DNA of 7,280 bases from Planktotalea sp. Lineage in GTDB: Bacteria; Pseudomonadota; Alphaproteobacteria; Rhodobacterales; Rhodobacteraceae. A program made the translations under genes and the position numbers. Below are positions 1 through 6,212 of the stretch, one piece after another. Location of the stretch: contig JAHEGL010000030.1 of assembly GCA_024645145.1 (NCBI GenBank), positions 1 to 7,280 of the forward strand. The letters run 5' to 3'. Each line of letters opens with the position of its first letter. Position 1 is the first letter of the stretch. The notes beneath the pieces were generated by a model that worked only from the letters and a program-made list of their open reading frames with translations, searched no databases and had not been told where the DNA came from.

Positions 1-696
1 CAAGGGCCACCATGCCATTTCTTTGACCTTCACATCATGCCCCCGCGCAGTGGCAATGCTGTGTGCCATTTGCTGCGCCGTGAGCGTGTAGCCCTCAAAG
101 CAAATGTCCTCGAAGCAATTGAGCGTGTCGCGCTGTTCAGCCAACAGGACTGCTGCACGTGCAAGGTCAGGGAGGAAGGCATAAGCGCGCTTAATGTTGG
201 GTTTGCCGGGAAAGGTCAGCACGCCTTTGCGCAGACTTGGGGCCATAATCTTGTCAAACCAATTGCCGGAAGGTTCAGTGTCCAAATAATCCCCAGCACG
301 CAGCGCAATCGTTTTTACCCCAGCATCGCGATAACTTTGCTCCATCTTGATGCGGATTTCACCCAGCAAGTTGGCCGCGCGGTGTTGAGTGTTTGGTGAC
401 CAAGGGGCGGCAGTTTGTTCGCCAAACACGTAAACGTTGCCCGGGATAATCACTGTCGCGTCATTGGTGAGCGCTGCTTTATGAACGGCGGGCTGCATTT
501 TGAGCACTTGCGCATTCCATTTGGAATAAACCGGGTTCCATGCTTGCACGATCACATCCGCGCCGCGCGCTGCCGTTTCCAGATTATCGGCCTTGCGATT
601 AAAGCGACGCACTCGCCAACCTGCATTTTCAAAAGCGGTTGCAGCGTTGCGGCCAAAGCGACCTGTCGGGCCAAGAACTAAAACTGTCTGTGTCAT
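1..696 (-). CDS. NAD(P)-binding atypical SDR / NAD-dependent epimerase-like protein, C-terminus cut by window edge
   Basis: The minus-strand frame stays open from an ATG at 696 to position 1, giving 232 codons with no stop, so the C-terminus lies outside the window. The N-terminus reads MTQTVLVLGPTGRFGRN: a beta strand followed by a GxxGxxG dinucleotide-binding turn at residues 9-15, the hallmark of a Rossmann fold. Further on come an ADVIVQAWNP segment (about 46-55), IIPGNVYVFG (83-92) and RAGDYLD (133-139), the pattern of extended or atypical SDRs of the epimerase/dehydratase group. I do not see a classical YxxxK pair: Tyr89 has no lysine four residues on. An NmrA-like or atypical SDR acting as sensor or reductase is therefore as possible as a true epimerase. 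The start at 696 is chosen because GGAG lies six bases upstream; an in-frame ATG at 708 would put that site inside the gene. The gene diverges from a LysR regulator, its likely controller. The substrate is unknown. Confidence 0.85.
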   Translation of the reverse strand, partial: MTQTVLVLGPTGRFGRNAATAFENAGWRVRRFNRKADNLETAARGADVIVQAWNPVYSKWNAQVLKMQPAVHKAALTNDATVIIPGNVYVFGEQTAAPWSPNTQHRAANLLGEIRIKMEQSYRDAGVKTIALRAGDYLDTEPSGNWFDKIMAPSLRKGVLTFPGKPNIKRAYAFLPDLARAAVLLAEQRDTLNCFEDICFEGYTLTAQQMAHSIATARGHDVKVKEMAWWPL

Positions 697-786
697 GTAA
701 TTCTCCATGTGTTGATGAAGACTGTATGACCTATGCGCAATATTTTGAGTATTTACCAAAAACAAAGATCATGTATTCATAATTGA
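697..786. promoter_or_regulatory. Divergent intergenic region, probable LysR operator/promoters
   Basis: Ninety AT-rich bases separate the divergent SDR and LysR genes, the usual position for a LysR-type operator that serves both promoters. Candidate sites seen are a T-N11-A element with TG/CA ends at 727-739, a short AATA-N7-TATT inverted repeat at 739-753, and ATG-N4-CAT at 771-780 next to the LysR start. None is a strong dyad, and I could not place a convincing -35/-10 pair on either strand. The regulatory role is inferred from gene arrangement rather than from a clear motif. Confidence 0.45.
701..706 (-). promoter_or_regulatory. Ribosome binding site deciding the SDR start
   Basis: Read on the minus strand this is GGAGAA, with GGAG placed six bases before the ATG at 696-694. 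It separates the chosen start from the in-frame ATG four codons upstream (708-706), which overlaps this element. Confidence 0.65.
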
Positions 787-1695
787 ATGGACAAAGCTCT
801 CAATGATTTTGATTGGTCGCTCATTCGGGCGTTCTTGGCGGTCGCTGAAACGGGTTCGCTGTCTGCTGCTGCACGGCACCTGTCGCAAAGCCAACCAACC
901 TTGGGGCGACAGATCAAACAGCTTGAAGATCAGATTGGGCTGCGCTTGTTTGAGCGCCAAGCGCGCGGTTTGGAGTTGACTGAGACAGGTGAGAGTTTGC
1001 TTGAGCCTGCGTGCGCAATGCGTGCTGCATTTGGCCAATTGCGTTTACGTGCCGCGGGACAGGATCATAAGCTCCAAGGCACTGTGCGCATCACTGCAAG
1101 CGAAGTTATGGCGCATCATGTGTTGCCGCACATCATCGCGCAGATGAGAGAGACTGAACCCGATATTCAGATTGAGCTGGTACCTTCTGATTCAAGCGAA
1201 AACTTGTTGTTTCGTGAAGCAGACATCGCTGTGCACATGTATCGTAGCACGCAGCTTGATGTCATCACCAAGCAGATCGGAACGGTAGAAATGGGAATTT
1301 TCGCTGCTAAAAAGTATCTTGCGAAGCATGGTACGCCTGAGCGGATTGAAGATCTACTCAATCATACAATCGTCGGATATGATCGCGATGATCGCATTAT
1401 TGTTGGGATGCGAGATTTGGGTTGGCCTGCAACGCGGGATTTCTTTTATGTGCGCTGCGATGATCAAAATACATATTGGGAACTTGTGCGCGCTGGCTGT
1501 GGCGTGGGTTTTACTCAGCAGTCCTTTGCCAATGTTGACCCGTTGATCCAGCGTGTCTTGCCAGAGGTTGAGTTGCCCACACTTCCCATTTGGCTGGCCG
1601 CGCCTGAGGTGATGCGCAGCACGCCACGGATCAAGAGGGTTTGGGACATGCTGGAAGAGGGGATCAGCGCAGTCTTTGCAAGAGGGGAAGCTTGA
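787..1695 (+). CDS. LysR-family transcriptional regulator
   Basis: This 302-residue protein has the normal LysR length. Residues 8-66 form the winged helix-turn-helix: DWSLIRAFLAVAETGSLSAAARHL leads into the recognition helix SQSQPTLGRQIKQLE (33-47), then IGLRLFER and a LELTETG wing. A linker helix follows (about 70-92). From about residue 95 (LQGTVRITASE) to the end lies the periplasmic-binding-protein-like effector domain, with VLPHIIAQM, DIAVHMYR and the late motif VRAGCGVGFTQQ. It should bind DNA as a tetramer and respond to an unknown small ligand. Its closest candidate target is the divergently transcribed SDR gene, with which it shares a 90-bp spacer; autoregulation is usual for the family. 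There is no good Shine-Dalgarno before the ATG at 787, so translation may be weak. leuB follows 61 bp downstream on the same strand, but nothing shows that the regulator controls leucine synthesis. Confidence 0.93.
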   Translation: MDKALNDFDWSLIRAFLAVAETGSLSAAARHLSQSQPTLGRQIKQLEDQIGLRLFERQARGLELTETGESLLEPACAMRAAFGQLRLRAAGQDHKLQGTVRITASEVMAHHVLPHIIAQMRETEPDIQIELVPSDSSENLLFREADIAVHMYRSTQLDVITKQIGTVEMGIFAAKKYLAKHGTPERIEDLLNHTIVGYDRDDRIIVGMRDLGWPATRDFFYVRCDDQNTYWELVRAGCGVGFTQQSFANVDPLIQRVLPEVELPTLPIWLAAPEVMRSTPRIKRVWDMLEEGISAVFARGEA

Positions 1696-1719
1696 CCCTA
1701 AGGCCCCTTATAGGTAGGG
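1696..1719 (+). terminator. Imperfect stem-loop after the LysR gene
   Basis: CCCTA at 1696-1700 can pair with TAGGG at 1715-1719, and TAAG at 1699-1702 with CTTA at 1707-1710 around a GCCC loop. The two pairings only partly combine, and no T-run follows. It may be a weak 3' end for the LysR message, or chance. The remaining bases up to leuB carry its ribosome site but no promoter I could recognise. Confidence 0.25.
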
Positions 1720-1756
1720 CGATGCGCAACAGTTTAACCCATTCAGGAAGTGCGCA

Positions 1757-2860
1757 ATGAGCAACCCATCTCTCCTTATTTTGGCCGGTGACGGCATTGG
1801 TCCCGAAGTTATGGCGCAGGTTCAGCGGATTATTGGCTGGTATGGCGACAAGCGCGGCCTGAATTTCGACGTCAGCGAAGATCTTGTTGGCGGCGCGGCG
1901 TATGACGCACATGGCACGCCCCTGCACGATGACACGATGGCCAGAGCGCAAGCGGCGGATGCGGTTTTGTTGGGCGCCGTTGGTGGCCCGAAGTATGATG
2001 ATTTGGACTTTTCAGTAAAGCCAGAGCGCGGCTTGCTGCGCTTGCGCAAAGAGATGGACTTGTTTTCCAACCTGCGTCCAGCCCAGTGCTTTGATGCGCT
2101 CGCAGATTTTTCATCGCTCAAGACTGAGCTGGTTGCCGGCCTCGACATCATGATCGTGCGCGAATTGACGTCTGGTGTGTATTTCGGCGAACCGCGCGGC
2201 ATCTTTGAAGAGGGCAACCAGCGCGTTGGCATCAACACACAACGCTACACTGAAGCAGAGATCGAACGCGGCGCGCGTTCCGCATTTGAATTGGCGATGC
2301 GCCGGAACAAAAAGCTTTGCTCTATGGAGAAAGCCAATGTGATGGAAAGCGGCATTCTGTGGCGCGAAGTTGTAACGGAGGTGTCCAAGGACTACCCGGA
2401 GGTCGAGCTGAGCCACATGTATGCGGACAATGGCGCGATGCAGCTGGTCCGTGCGCCCAAGCAGTTTGATGTCATTTTTACCGACAACCTGTTTGGCGAT
2501 ATCCTAAGCGACTGCGCAGCGATGTTGACGGGCTCGCTTGGTATGCTGCCATCTGCGTCACTCGGCGCTCCTATGGAAAATGGACGTCCAAAGGCGCTTT
2601 ATGAGCCGGTACACGGCTCTGCGCCAGACATCACAGGTCAGGGCAAAGCAAACCCATCTGCTTGTATCCTCAGCTTCGCGATGGCGCTGCGCTATAGCTT
2701 TGATCAAGGTGCTGAAGCGGACCGCTTGGAAGCAGCTGTTGAAAAGGTTCTGGCGGATGGTGTGCGCACGGCGGACTTGATGCAGGCGAACGACGGTACA
2801 CCCGTAAGCACGACTGAAATGGGTGACGCAATTTTGGCAGCGCTCGACGCGTCGCTTTAA
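1757..2860 (+). CDS. leuB: 3-isopropylmalate dehydrogenase (leucine biosynthesis)
   Basis: LeuB oxidises and decarboxylates (2R,3S)-3-isopropylmalate to 2-oxoisocaproate with NAD+, the third committed step of leucine synthesis, as a cytosolic homodimer. At 367 residues it has full family length. Visible landmarks are GDGIGPEV (11-18), [14 protein letters not shown] (96-109) with substrate-binding Arg97 and Arg107, [14 protein letters not shown] (135-148) with Arg135 and catalytic Tyr142, EKANVMES (191-198) with catalytic Lys192, YADNGAMQ with metal ligand Asp224, and FGDILSD with Asp248 and Asp252. The HGSAPDITG segment carries Asp291, the aspartate that selects NAD over NADP in this family. 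Small departures from the usual sequence are SDCAAM (commonly SDEAAM) and DNGAM (commonly DNAAM). AGGAAG at 1745-1750 lies six bases before the ATG. The leuC and leuD genes are not in the window. Confidence 0.97.
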   Translation: MSNPSLLILAGDGIGPEVMAQVQRIIGWYGDKRGLNFDVSEDLVGGAAYDAHGTPLHDDTMARAQAADAVLLGAVGGPKYDDLDFSVKPERGLLRLRKEMDLFSNLRPAQCFDALADFSSLKTELVAGLDIMIVRELTSGVYFGEPRGIFEEGNQRVGINTQRYTEAEIERGARSAFELAMRRNKKLCSMEKANVMESGILWREVVTEVSKDYPEVELSHMYADNGAMQLVRAPKQFDVIFTDNLFGDILSDCAAMLTGSLGMLPSASLGAPMENGRPKALYEPVHGSAPDITGQGKANPSACILSFAMALRYSFDQGAEADRLEAAVEKVLADGVRTADLMQANDGTPVSTTEMGDAILAALDASL

Positions 2861-2864
2861 GCGA

Positions 2865-2873
2865 TTATCCACA
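2865..2873 (+). other. Perfect DnaA-box 9-mer (TTATCCACA)
   Basis: The nine bases match the strict bacterial DnaA-box consensus TTATNCACA and start five bases after the leuB stop codon. I found no second box or AT-rich unwinding element beside it, so it is not an origin. It may be an isolated DnaA-binding site affecting the downstream transporter gene, or simply chance. Confidence 0.4.
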
Positions 2874-2880
2874 GATATTG

Positions 2881-2910
2881 GCTAAGGCAGGTATAAACGC
2901 TTGCCTTAGC
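2881..2910 (+). terminator. Stem-loop after leuB, terminator-like
   Basis: GCTAAGGCA (2881-2889) pairs perfectly with TGCCTTAGC (2902-2910), with one extra G-U pair closing a ten-base loop. It starts 21 bases after the leuB stop, the position expected of an mRNA 3' end. No T-run follows on either strand, so it is not a classical intrinsic terminator. It may act with Rho or protect the leuB transcript from 3' exonucleases. Confidence 0.5.
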
Positions 2911-2966
2911 ATCCCATCATGTGATGTTTGCGGTAACACAAGCCAATGACAGGATGGAGCTGACCA

Positions 2967-3929
2967 ATGGGCAGCAACACAAAAGGGGCTTTGATCGCTC
3001 TGCTCGCTTTTGCGGTCTTTTCGACTCACGACATCATCGTAAAGTTCCTTGGTGCGATTTATTCACCGGTACAAATCGTCTTTTTCTCGGTCCTGTTTGG
3101 CTTTCCTTGGGTCACACTGATGCTGATCCGTGATACGAGTTCGGGAAATCTGCGCCCTAGACACCCTTGGTGGATGGCGCTTAGGACTGTGGCGACGATG
3201 GCGACAGCGATTTCAGCATTCTATGCGTTTACGGTCCTCCCGCTTGCACAGGTTTATGCGTTTTTGTTTGCGGCGCCTTTGCTGATCACAATCCTCTCAA
3301 TCCCGATTTTGGGTGAGCGCGTACGCTTGCGCCGCTGGATCGCTGTTTTGGTTGGATTGGGCGGCGTTTTGGTTGTTTTGCGCCCGGGGGCAGAGCCATT
3401 GACGCTGGGCCATCTGGCAGCCCTGATTGCCGCGATTGGCGGCGCCCTAGCGTCCATCATCGTACGCAAGATTGGTAAGGACGAGCGCAGCGTTGCTTTG
3501 CTGATCTTTCCAATGATGACGAACTTTGTGGTCATGGGGGCTGTTTTGCCATTCGTCTATGTGCCGATGGAGCCAATGCATATGGGCGGGATCGCGGTTA
3601 TGTCGATCATGGCCTTGATTGCATCGGCTTTGGTGATTGAAGCTTACAAAGCGGGCGAAGCAGTTATCGTCGCGCCGATGCAATATTCGCAGATCATTTG
3701 GGCCAGTCTCTTTGGTCTGACAATATTTGGTGAACAAATGGACGCGATGACACTGCTTGGCGCAGTCATTATCATCGGCAGCGGCATTTACATTGTCTTG
3801 CGAGAAGGGCGAGGAAACGCGTCTGAAAATACACCGGTCCTACGTACGCGCACACGGACCGAGACGGGAACAAGCCTTCGTATCGGTCCGCTTATTCGTG
3901 CGCGCCGTAAACGTGAAATGACGGAGTAG
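2967..3929 (+). CDS. DMT-superfamily (EamA domain) membrane transporter
   Basis: This 320-residue inner-membrane protein shows about ten hydrophobic helices between residues 7 and 278, arranged as two EamA repeats. The first repeat ends with LGERVRLRRWIAVLVGLGGVLVVLRPG and the second with FGEQMDAMTLLGAVIIIGSGIYIVLRE. This matching GE(x)n-G pattern at the end of each half is the family signature. DMT/EamA proteins typically export amino acids or other metabolites, or take up small compounds such as S-adenosylmethionine or nucleotide sugars; nothing in the sequence fixes the substrate. Residues from about 280 onward form a hydrophilic tail rich in Arg and Thr (RTRTRTETGT, then RARRKR), expected in the cytoplasm. 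GGAG at 2956-2959 lies seven bases before the ATG. The gene is preceded by the leuB stem-loop and followed at once by its own terminator, so it is probably transcribed alone. Confidence 0.9.
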   Translation: MGSNTKGALIALLAFAVFSTHDIIVKFLGAIYSPVQIVFFSVLFGFPWVTLMLIRDTSSGNLRPRHPWWMALRTVATMATAISAFYAFTVLPLAQVYAFLFAAPLLITILSIPILGERVRLRRWIAVLVGLGGVLVVLRPGAEPLTLGHLAALIAAIGGALASIIVRKIGKDERSVALLIFPMMTNFVVMGAVLPFVYVPMEPMHMGGIAVMSIMALIASALVIEAYKAGEAVIVAPMQYSQIIWASLFGLTIFGEQMDAMTLLGAVIIIGSGIYIVLREGRGNASENTPVLRTRTRTETGTSLRIGPLIRARRKREMTE

Positions 3930-3930
3930 T

Positions 3931-3950
3931 GTCGCAGGTTGCGACGTTTT
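3931..3950 (+). terminator. Intrinsic terminator of the DMT transporter gene
   Basis: GTCGCA (3931-3936) and TGCGAC (3940-3945) form a six-base GC-rich stem with a three-base loop, followed by G and four Ts (3947-3950). It begins one base after the TAG stop at 3927-3929. The stem and U-run are short but properly placed. Confidence 0.65.
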
Positions 3951-3960
3951 CCAAAGTTAT

Positions 3961-3992
3961 CTCTGAAACTATGCGTTTCGTTCAAGACAGAG
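3961..3992. repeat. Nested short inverted repeats upstream of the SGNH gene
   Basis: GAAAC (3965-3969) pairs with GTTTC (3975-3979) around a five-base loop, and CTCTG (3961-3965) with CAGAG (3988-3992) around it. The two share base 3965 and leave a bulge, so only an imperfect structure results. It lies between the DMT terminator and the SGNH start and could be an operator or leader element. No clear promoter hexamers were found nearby. Confidence 0.25.
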
Positions 3993-4036
3993 TCGCGTTA
4001 GCTTAATCGCGTTTGAACGTTGCTATTGGACTGAAC

Positions 4037-4771
4037 ATGGCTTGGCTCCCACCTTTGGACGTTGCTTTGCGGCCAGTATTATTACCAATCCTGTTATGGC
4101 AATCGATTGGCGTTAGACGTGCTGCGCTCTCGTTGTCCGAAGCCGCTGGCCCACGTGAGGGTCACACCGGCTCAGGCCCTAAGTTGCGGCTATTGATTGT
4201 TGGCGTTTCATCTGCGGCAGGCGTGGGGGCGCAGACCCAAAGTGAAGCGCTAAGCGGGCAATTGGTGAAAACGCTTGCGCCGGAATTTAGCGTGACATGG
4301 CGACTGATCGCAAAGACGGGGGCTACGTGTCAGTCGACGCTTGAGATGTTGGAAGCTGACAGAGCGGTGAACAGCGATGCGTTCGATGTCGCGTTTATTG
4401 CGCTCGGGGTGAATGACGCGGTTAGGCTGCGATCAAAACGGGTGTTTCTACGTCGTCATCAAGCTGTAAGAGAGATTTTGCGCACGCGCTTTGGGTTCGG
4501 TGCCATTGTCGTGCCCGGTGTCCCGCCGTTAAGCGAGTTTCCTGCATTAACTCCGTTGATGCGCTGGGTTCTTGGCAGCCATGCATGTCGGCTAGACTGG
4601 GTGTTGTCCCAAGCTTTGAGTAAAGAGGATTGCGTTGCCTTTTTGCCGTTTGATTTGCCGTTGACTGCTGAGGCGATGGCGCAGGACGGATACCATCCAA
4701 ATGCAGAGAGCTACGCGATCTTGGGGGAAAGAGGCGGAATGGGCATTTCTGCTTTGATGCGTGAGGGCTGA
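4037..4771 (+). CDS. SGNH/GDSL-family hydrolase (esterase-like) with variant GVS motif
   Basis: From the ATG at 4037 the protein has 244 residues. The four SGNH blocks are present in order. Block I is VGVSSAAGVG, with the presumed nucleophile Ser58. Block II is KTGATCQST, with oxyanion Gly95. Block III is LGVND, with Asn126. Block V is DGYHPN, with Asp217 and His220. This order marks a serine esterase, lipase or acyl-hydrolase fold. The oddity is that Val57 replaces the aspartate of the usual GDS, although all catalytic positions are kept. Residues 10-25 are hydrophobic and end near RR, so they could be a membrane anchor rather than a cleaved signal peptide; location is unsure. The same frame extends upstream to a TTG at 4013. 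I prefer the ATG because a weak GGA (4028-4030) lies six bases before it. The substrate is unknown. The gene stands alone, with neighbours that suggest no shared pathway. Confidence 0.85.
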   Translation: MAWLPPLDVALRPVLLPILLWQSIGVRRAALSLSEAAGPREGHTGSGPKLRLLIVGVSSAAGVGAQTQSEALSGQLVKTLAPEFSVTWRLIAKTGATCQSTLEMLEADRAVNSDAFDVAFIALGVNDAVRLRSKRVFLRRHQAVREILRTRFGFGAIVVPGVPPLSEFPALTPLMRWVLGSHACRLDWVLSQALSKEDCVAFLPFDLPLTAEAMAQDGYHPNAESYAILGERGGMGISALMREG

Positions 4772-4991
4772 ATTGATTCTCAAGCGACGTCATACATTCC
4801 CAGTTTTCCGCAAATGCTGTGTTTGGCAGTTTTTTTAACCTCGGTTGCTGGAATTTGCAGCGAAAAAAAACGGATTTGGACCAAAATTACGAAACAGGTA
4901 GTCAAACTGGTTGCGTTGATGCGCACCGCGCGTTTTACTCTCTAAAGCGAAACGCAGGGCCAACCTGCTGAATGTATCAAGGGAGCCTCTT
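4772..4991. promoter_or_regulatory. 220-bp spacer upstream of the ABC importer operon
   Basis: No gene fits here. It begins with a small TTGA-TTC-TCAA palindrome (4773-4783). A seven-T run (4830-4836) and an eight-A run (4863-4870) face each other around GCTG (4847-4850) and CAGC (4858-4861), so an AT-rich hairpin is possible. The A-run could also serve as an UP element. A TTGGAC hexamer at 4876-4881 is a poor -35 candidate without a matching -10. The operon promoter is expected in this spacer on layout alone. Confidence 0.4.
4981..4985 (+). promoter_or_regulatory. Ribosome binding site supporting a TTG start
   Basis: GGGAG lies six bases upstream of the TTG at 4992-4994. The frame downstream of this TTG begins with ordinary ABC-ATPase N-terminal sequence, and the first in-frame ATG falls well inside the nucleotide-binding domain (Met42). 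The TTG is therefore very likely the true start. Confidence 0.75.
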
Positions 4992-6092
4992 TTGGCCGAA
5001 ACTGACCAAGGCGGCGCGTTCGTAGAATTCGACCGTGTTCAGAAAAGCTACGATGGGGAGAACCTCGTCGTGAAAGATCTTAACCTCTCATTGCCCAAGG
5101 GCGAGTTCCTGACAATGCTTGGGCCATCGGGGTCTGGCAAGACGACTTGCCTGATGATGCTCGCGGGTTTTGAAACGGCGACCAATGGCGATATTCGCCT
5201 TGATGGGCGGCCGATCAACAATATCCCACCGCACAAGCGCGGCATTGGCATGGTATTCCAAAACTATGCGCTCTTCCCGCATATGACGATCGCTGAAAAT
5301 CTGAGCTTTCCCTTGGAAGTGCGCAAGATGCCCAAAACAGAGCGCGAAGCGAAGGTGAAGCACGTGCTTGAGCTGGTCCAGATGGGCGCATTCGGAGGGC
5401 GTCGTCCTTCGCAACTCTCTGGTGGTCAGCAACAACGTATCGCACTTGCACGTGCGCTGGTGTTCGAAGCTGAACTGGTCTTGATGGATGAGCCGCTTGG
5501 CGCGCTTGATAAGCAATTGCGCGAAACCATGCAGTTTGAGATTAAACGCATTGCGGATGACTTGGGCATTACCGTTGTCTACGTCACACATGACCAGACA
5601 GAAGCGTTGACAATGTCTGATCGCGTGGCCGTGTTTGAGGATGGTCGCATTCAACAGCTTGCGCCGCCGGATGAGCTTTATGAAAGCCCGCAGAATAGTT
5701 TCGTTGCGCAATTTATTGGCGAAAACAATACGCTTGAGGGCACTGTCAAAGAAATCAAGAATGGCATCGCATTGGTGCAGCTTGATGGTGGCGGGTTGAT
5801 CGATTGCAAACCTGTGAACGTCACCAAAGCCGGTGAACGCACGCGCGTTTCCATCCGCCCTGAGCGGGTTGAGTTCGACAAATCGCGCCTGAGCGCTGAA
5901 GCGCACACGCTAAAAGCTGAGGTTCTTGAGTTCATCTATATGGGTGATATTTTCCGCACGCGTTTGCGCGTCGCAGGACAAGATGATTTTGTTATCAAAT
6001 CACGAAATGCGCCGGATCAGGTTCGCCTTGAACCCGGCAGCGAGATTGAAATCGGTTGGATGGCAGAAGACTGCCGTGCGCTTGATGCGTAA
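4992..6092 (+). CDS. ABC importer ATP-binding subunit, PotA-like (polyamine/opine/amino-acid type)
   Basis: This 366-residue protein powers uptake through a two-permease ABC importer at the inner face of the membrane. All nucleotide-binding elements are intact: Walker A GPSGSGKTT (44-52), Q-loop Gln90 in VFQNYALFPHMT, signature LSGGQQQR (142-149), Walker B LVLMDEP (162-168) with catalytic Glu167, D-loop GALD (170-173) and switch His200. Residues from about 235 to the end form the regulatory TOBE-type domain (SIRPERVEF and following) typical of the PotA/FbpC/MalK class. The frame opens with TTG, backed by GGGAG six bases upstream, which may lower its translation. The binding-protein gene follows after 120 bp on the same strand, so they should form one operon. 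Spermidine/putrescine is the default annotation for this class, but the ATPase does not reveal the substrate. Confidence 0.95.
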   Translation: MAETDQGGAFVEFDRVQKSYDGENLVVKDLNLSLPKGEFLTMLGPSGSGKTTCLMMLAGFETATNGDIRLDGRPINNIPPHKRGIGMVFQNYALFPHMTIAENLSFPLEVRKMPKTEREAKVKHVLELVQMGAFGGRRPSQLSGGQQQRIALARALVFEAELVLMDEPLGALDKQLRETMQFEIKRIADDLGITVVYVTHDQTEALTMSDRVAVFEDGRIQQLAPPDELYESPQNSFVAQFIGENNTLEGTVKEIKNGIALVQLDGGGLIDCKPVNVTKAGERTRVSIRPERVEFDKSRLSAEAHTLKAEVLEFIYMGDIFRTRLRVAGQDDFVIKSRNAPDQVRLEPGSEIEIGWMAEDCRALDA

Positions 6093-6106
6093 CTGATTTT
6101 AACGAA

Positions 6107-6137
6107 TATCGGGCTTTTCATCACACATAGCCCGATA
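6107..6137 (+). terminator. Stem-loop 1 between ATPase and binding-protein genes
   Basis: TATCGGGCT (6107-6115) pairs perfectly with AGCCCGATA (6129-6137), leaving a 13-base loop. It lies 14 bases after the ATPase stop. No T-run follows, so full termination is unlikely. Partial termination, RNA processing, or protection of an upstream or downstream transcript end are the likely roles. Confidence 0.55.
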
Positions 6138-6143
6138 CCTAAA

Positions 6144-6176
6144 GAGGTTTCCATTTCGGCCCGTACCGGAAGCCTC
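6144..6176 (+). other. Stem-loop 2 upstream of the binding-protein gene
   Basis: GAGGTTTCC (6144-6152) pairs with GGAAGCCTC (6168-6176) over nine pairs, one of them U-G, with a 15-base loop. It follows stem-loop 1 by six bases and ends 21 bases before the AGGGAG ribosome site (6198-6203), which stays single-stranded. It is placed well to stabilise the 5' end of a processed binding-protein message. Confidence 0.5.
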
Positions 6177-6212
6177 AAAAATCCAACACGGGTAACTAGG
6201 GAGAATGTTATA

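Noticed and set aside
37..681. Two plus-strand open frames (37-399 and 415-681)
   Set aside because: Both are shadows of the minus-strand SDR gene, which has a Rossmann motif, continuous frame and ribosome site.
706..708. Upstream in-frame ATG for the SDR gene
   Set aside because: Using it would place the GGAG ribosome site within the coding region, and the Rossmann strand begins right after the later ATG.
697..786. Toxin-antitoxin, phage or CRISPR-like element in the spacers of the window
   Set aside because: All spacers are short, without tandem repeats, small linked gene pairs or integrase-like sequence; the content is ordinary chromosomal metabolism and transport.
1822..2238. Open frame of 138 codons on the minus strand inside leuB
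   Set aside because: Its Ser/Pro/Arg-rich translation has no domain and is opposite catalytic segments of leuB.
2865..2910. Replication origin suggested by the DnaA box
   Set aside because: Only one box was found, there is no AT-rich unwinding region, and no replication genes are adjacent.
4013..4036. TTG at 4013 as start of the SGNH hydrolase
   Set aside because: No Shine-Dalgarno precedes it, and the extra eight residues add nothing recognisable; the ATG at 4037 with GGA six bases upstream is simpler. This remains uncertain.
5088..5906. Long open frame (272 codons) on the minus strand
   Set aside because: It is antisense to the fully intact ABC ATPase, has a His/Arg/Cys-rich composition without recognisable domains, and arises from the codon bias of the real gene.
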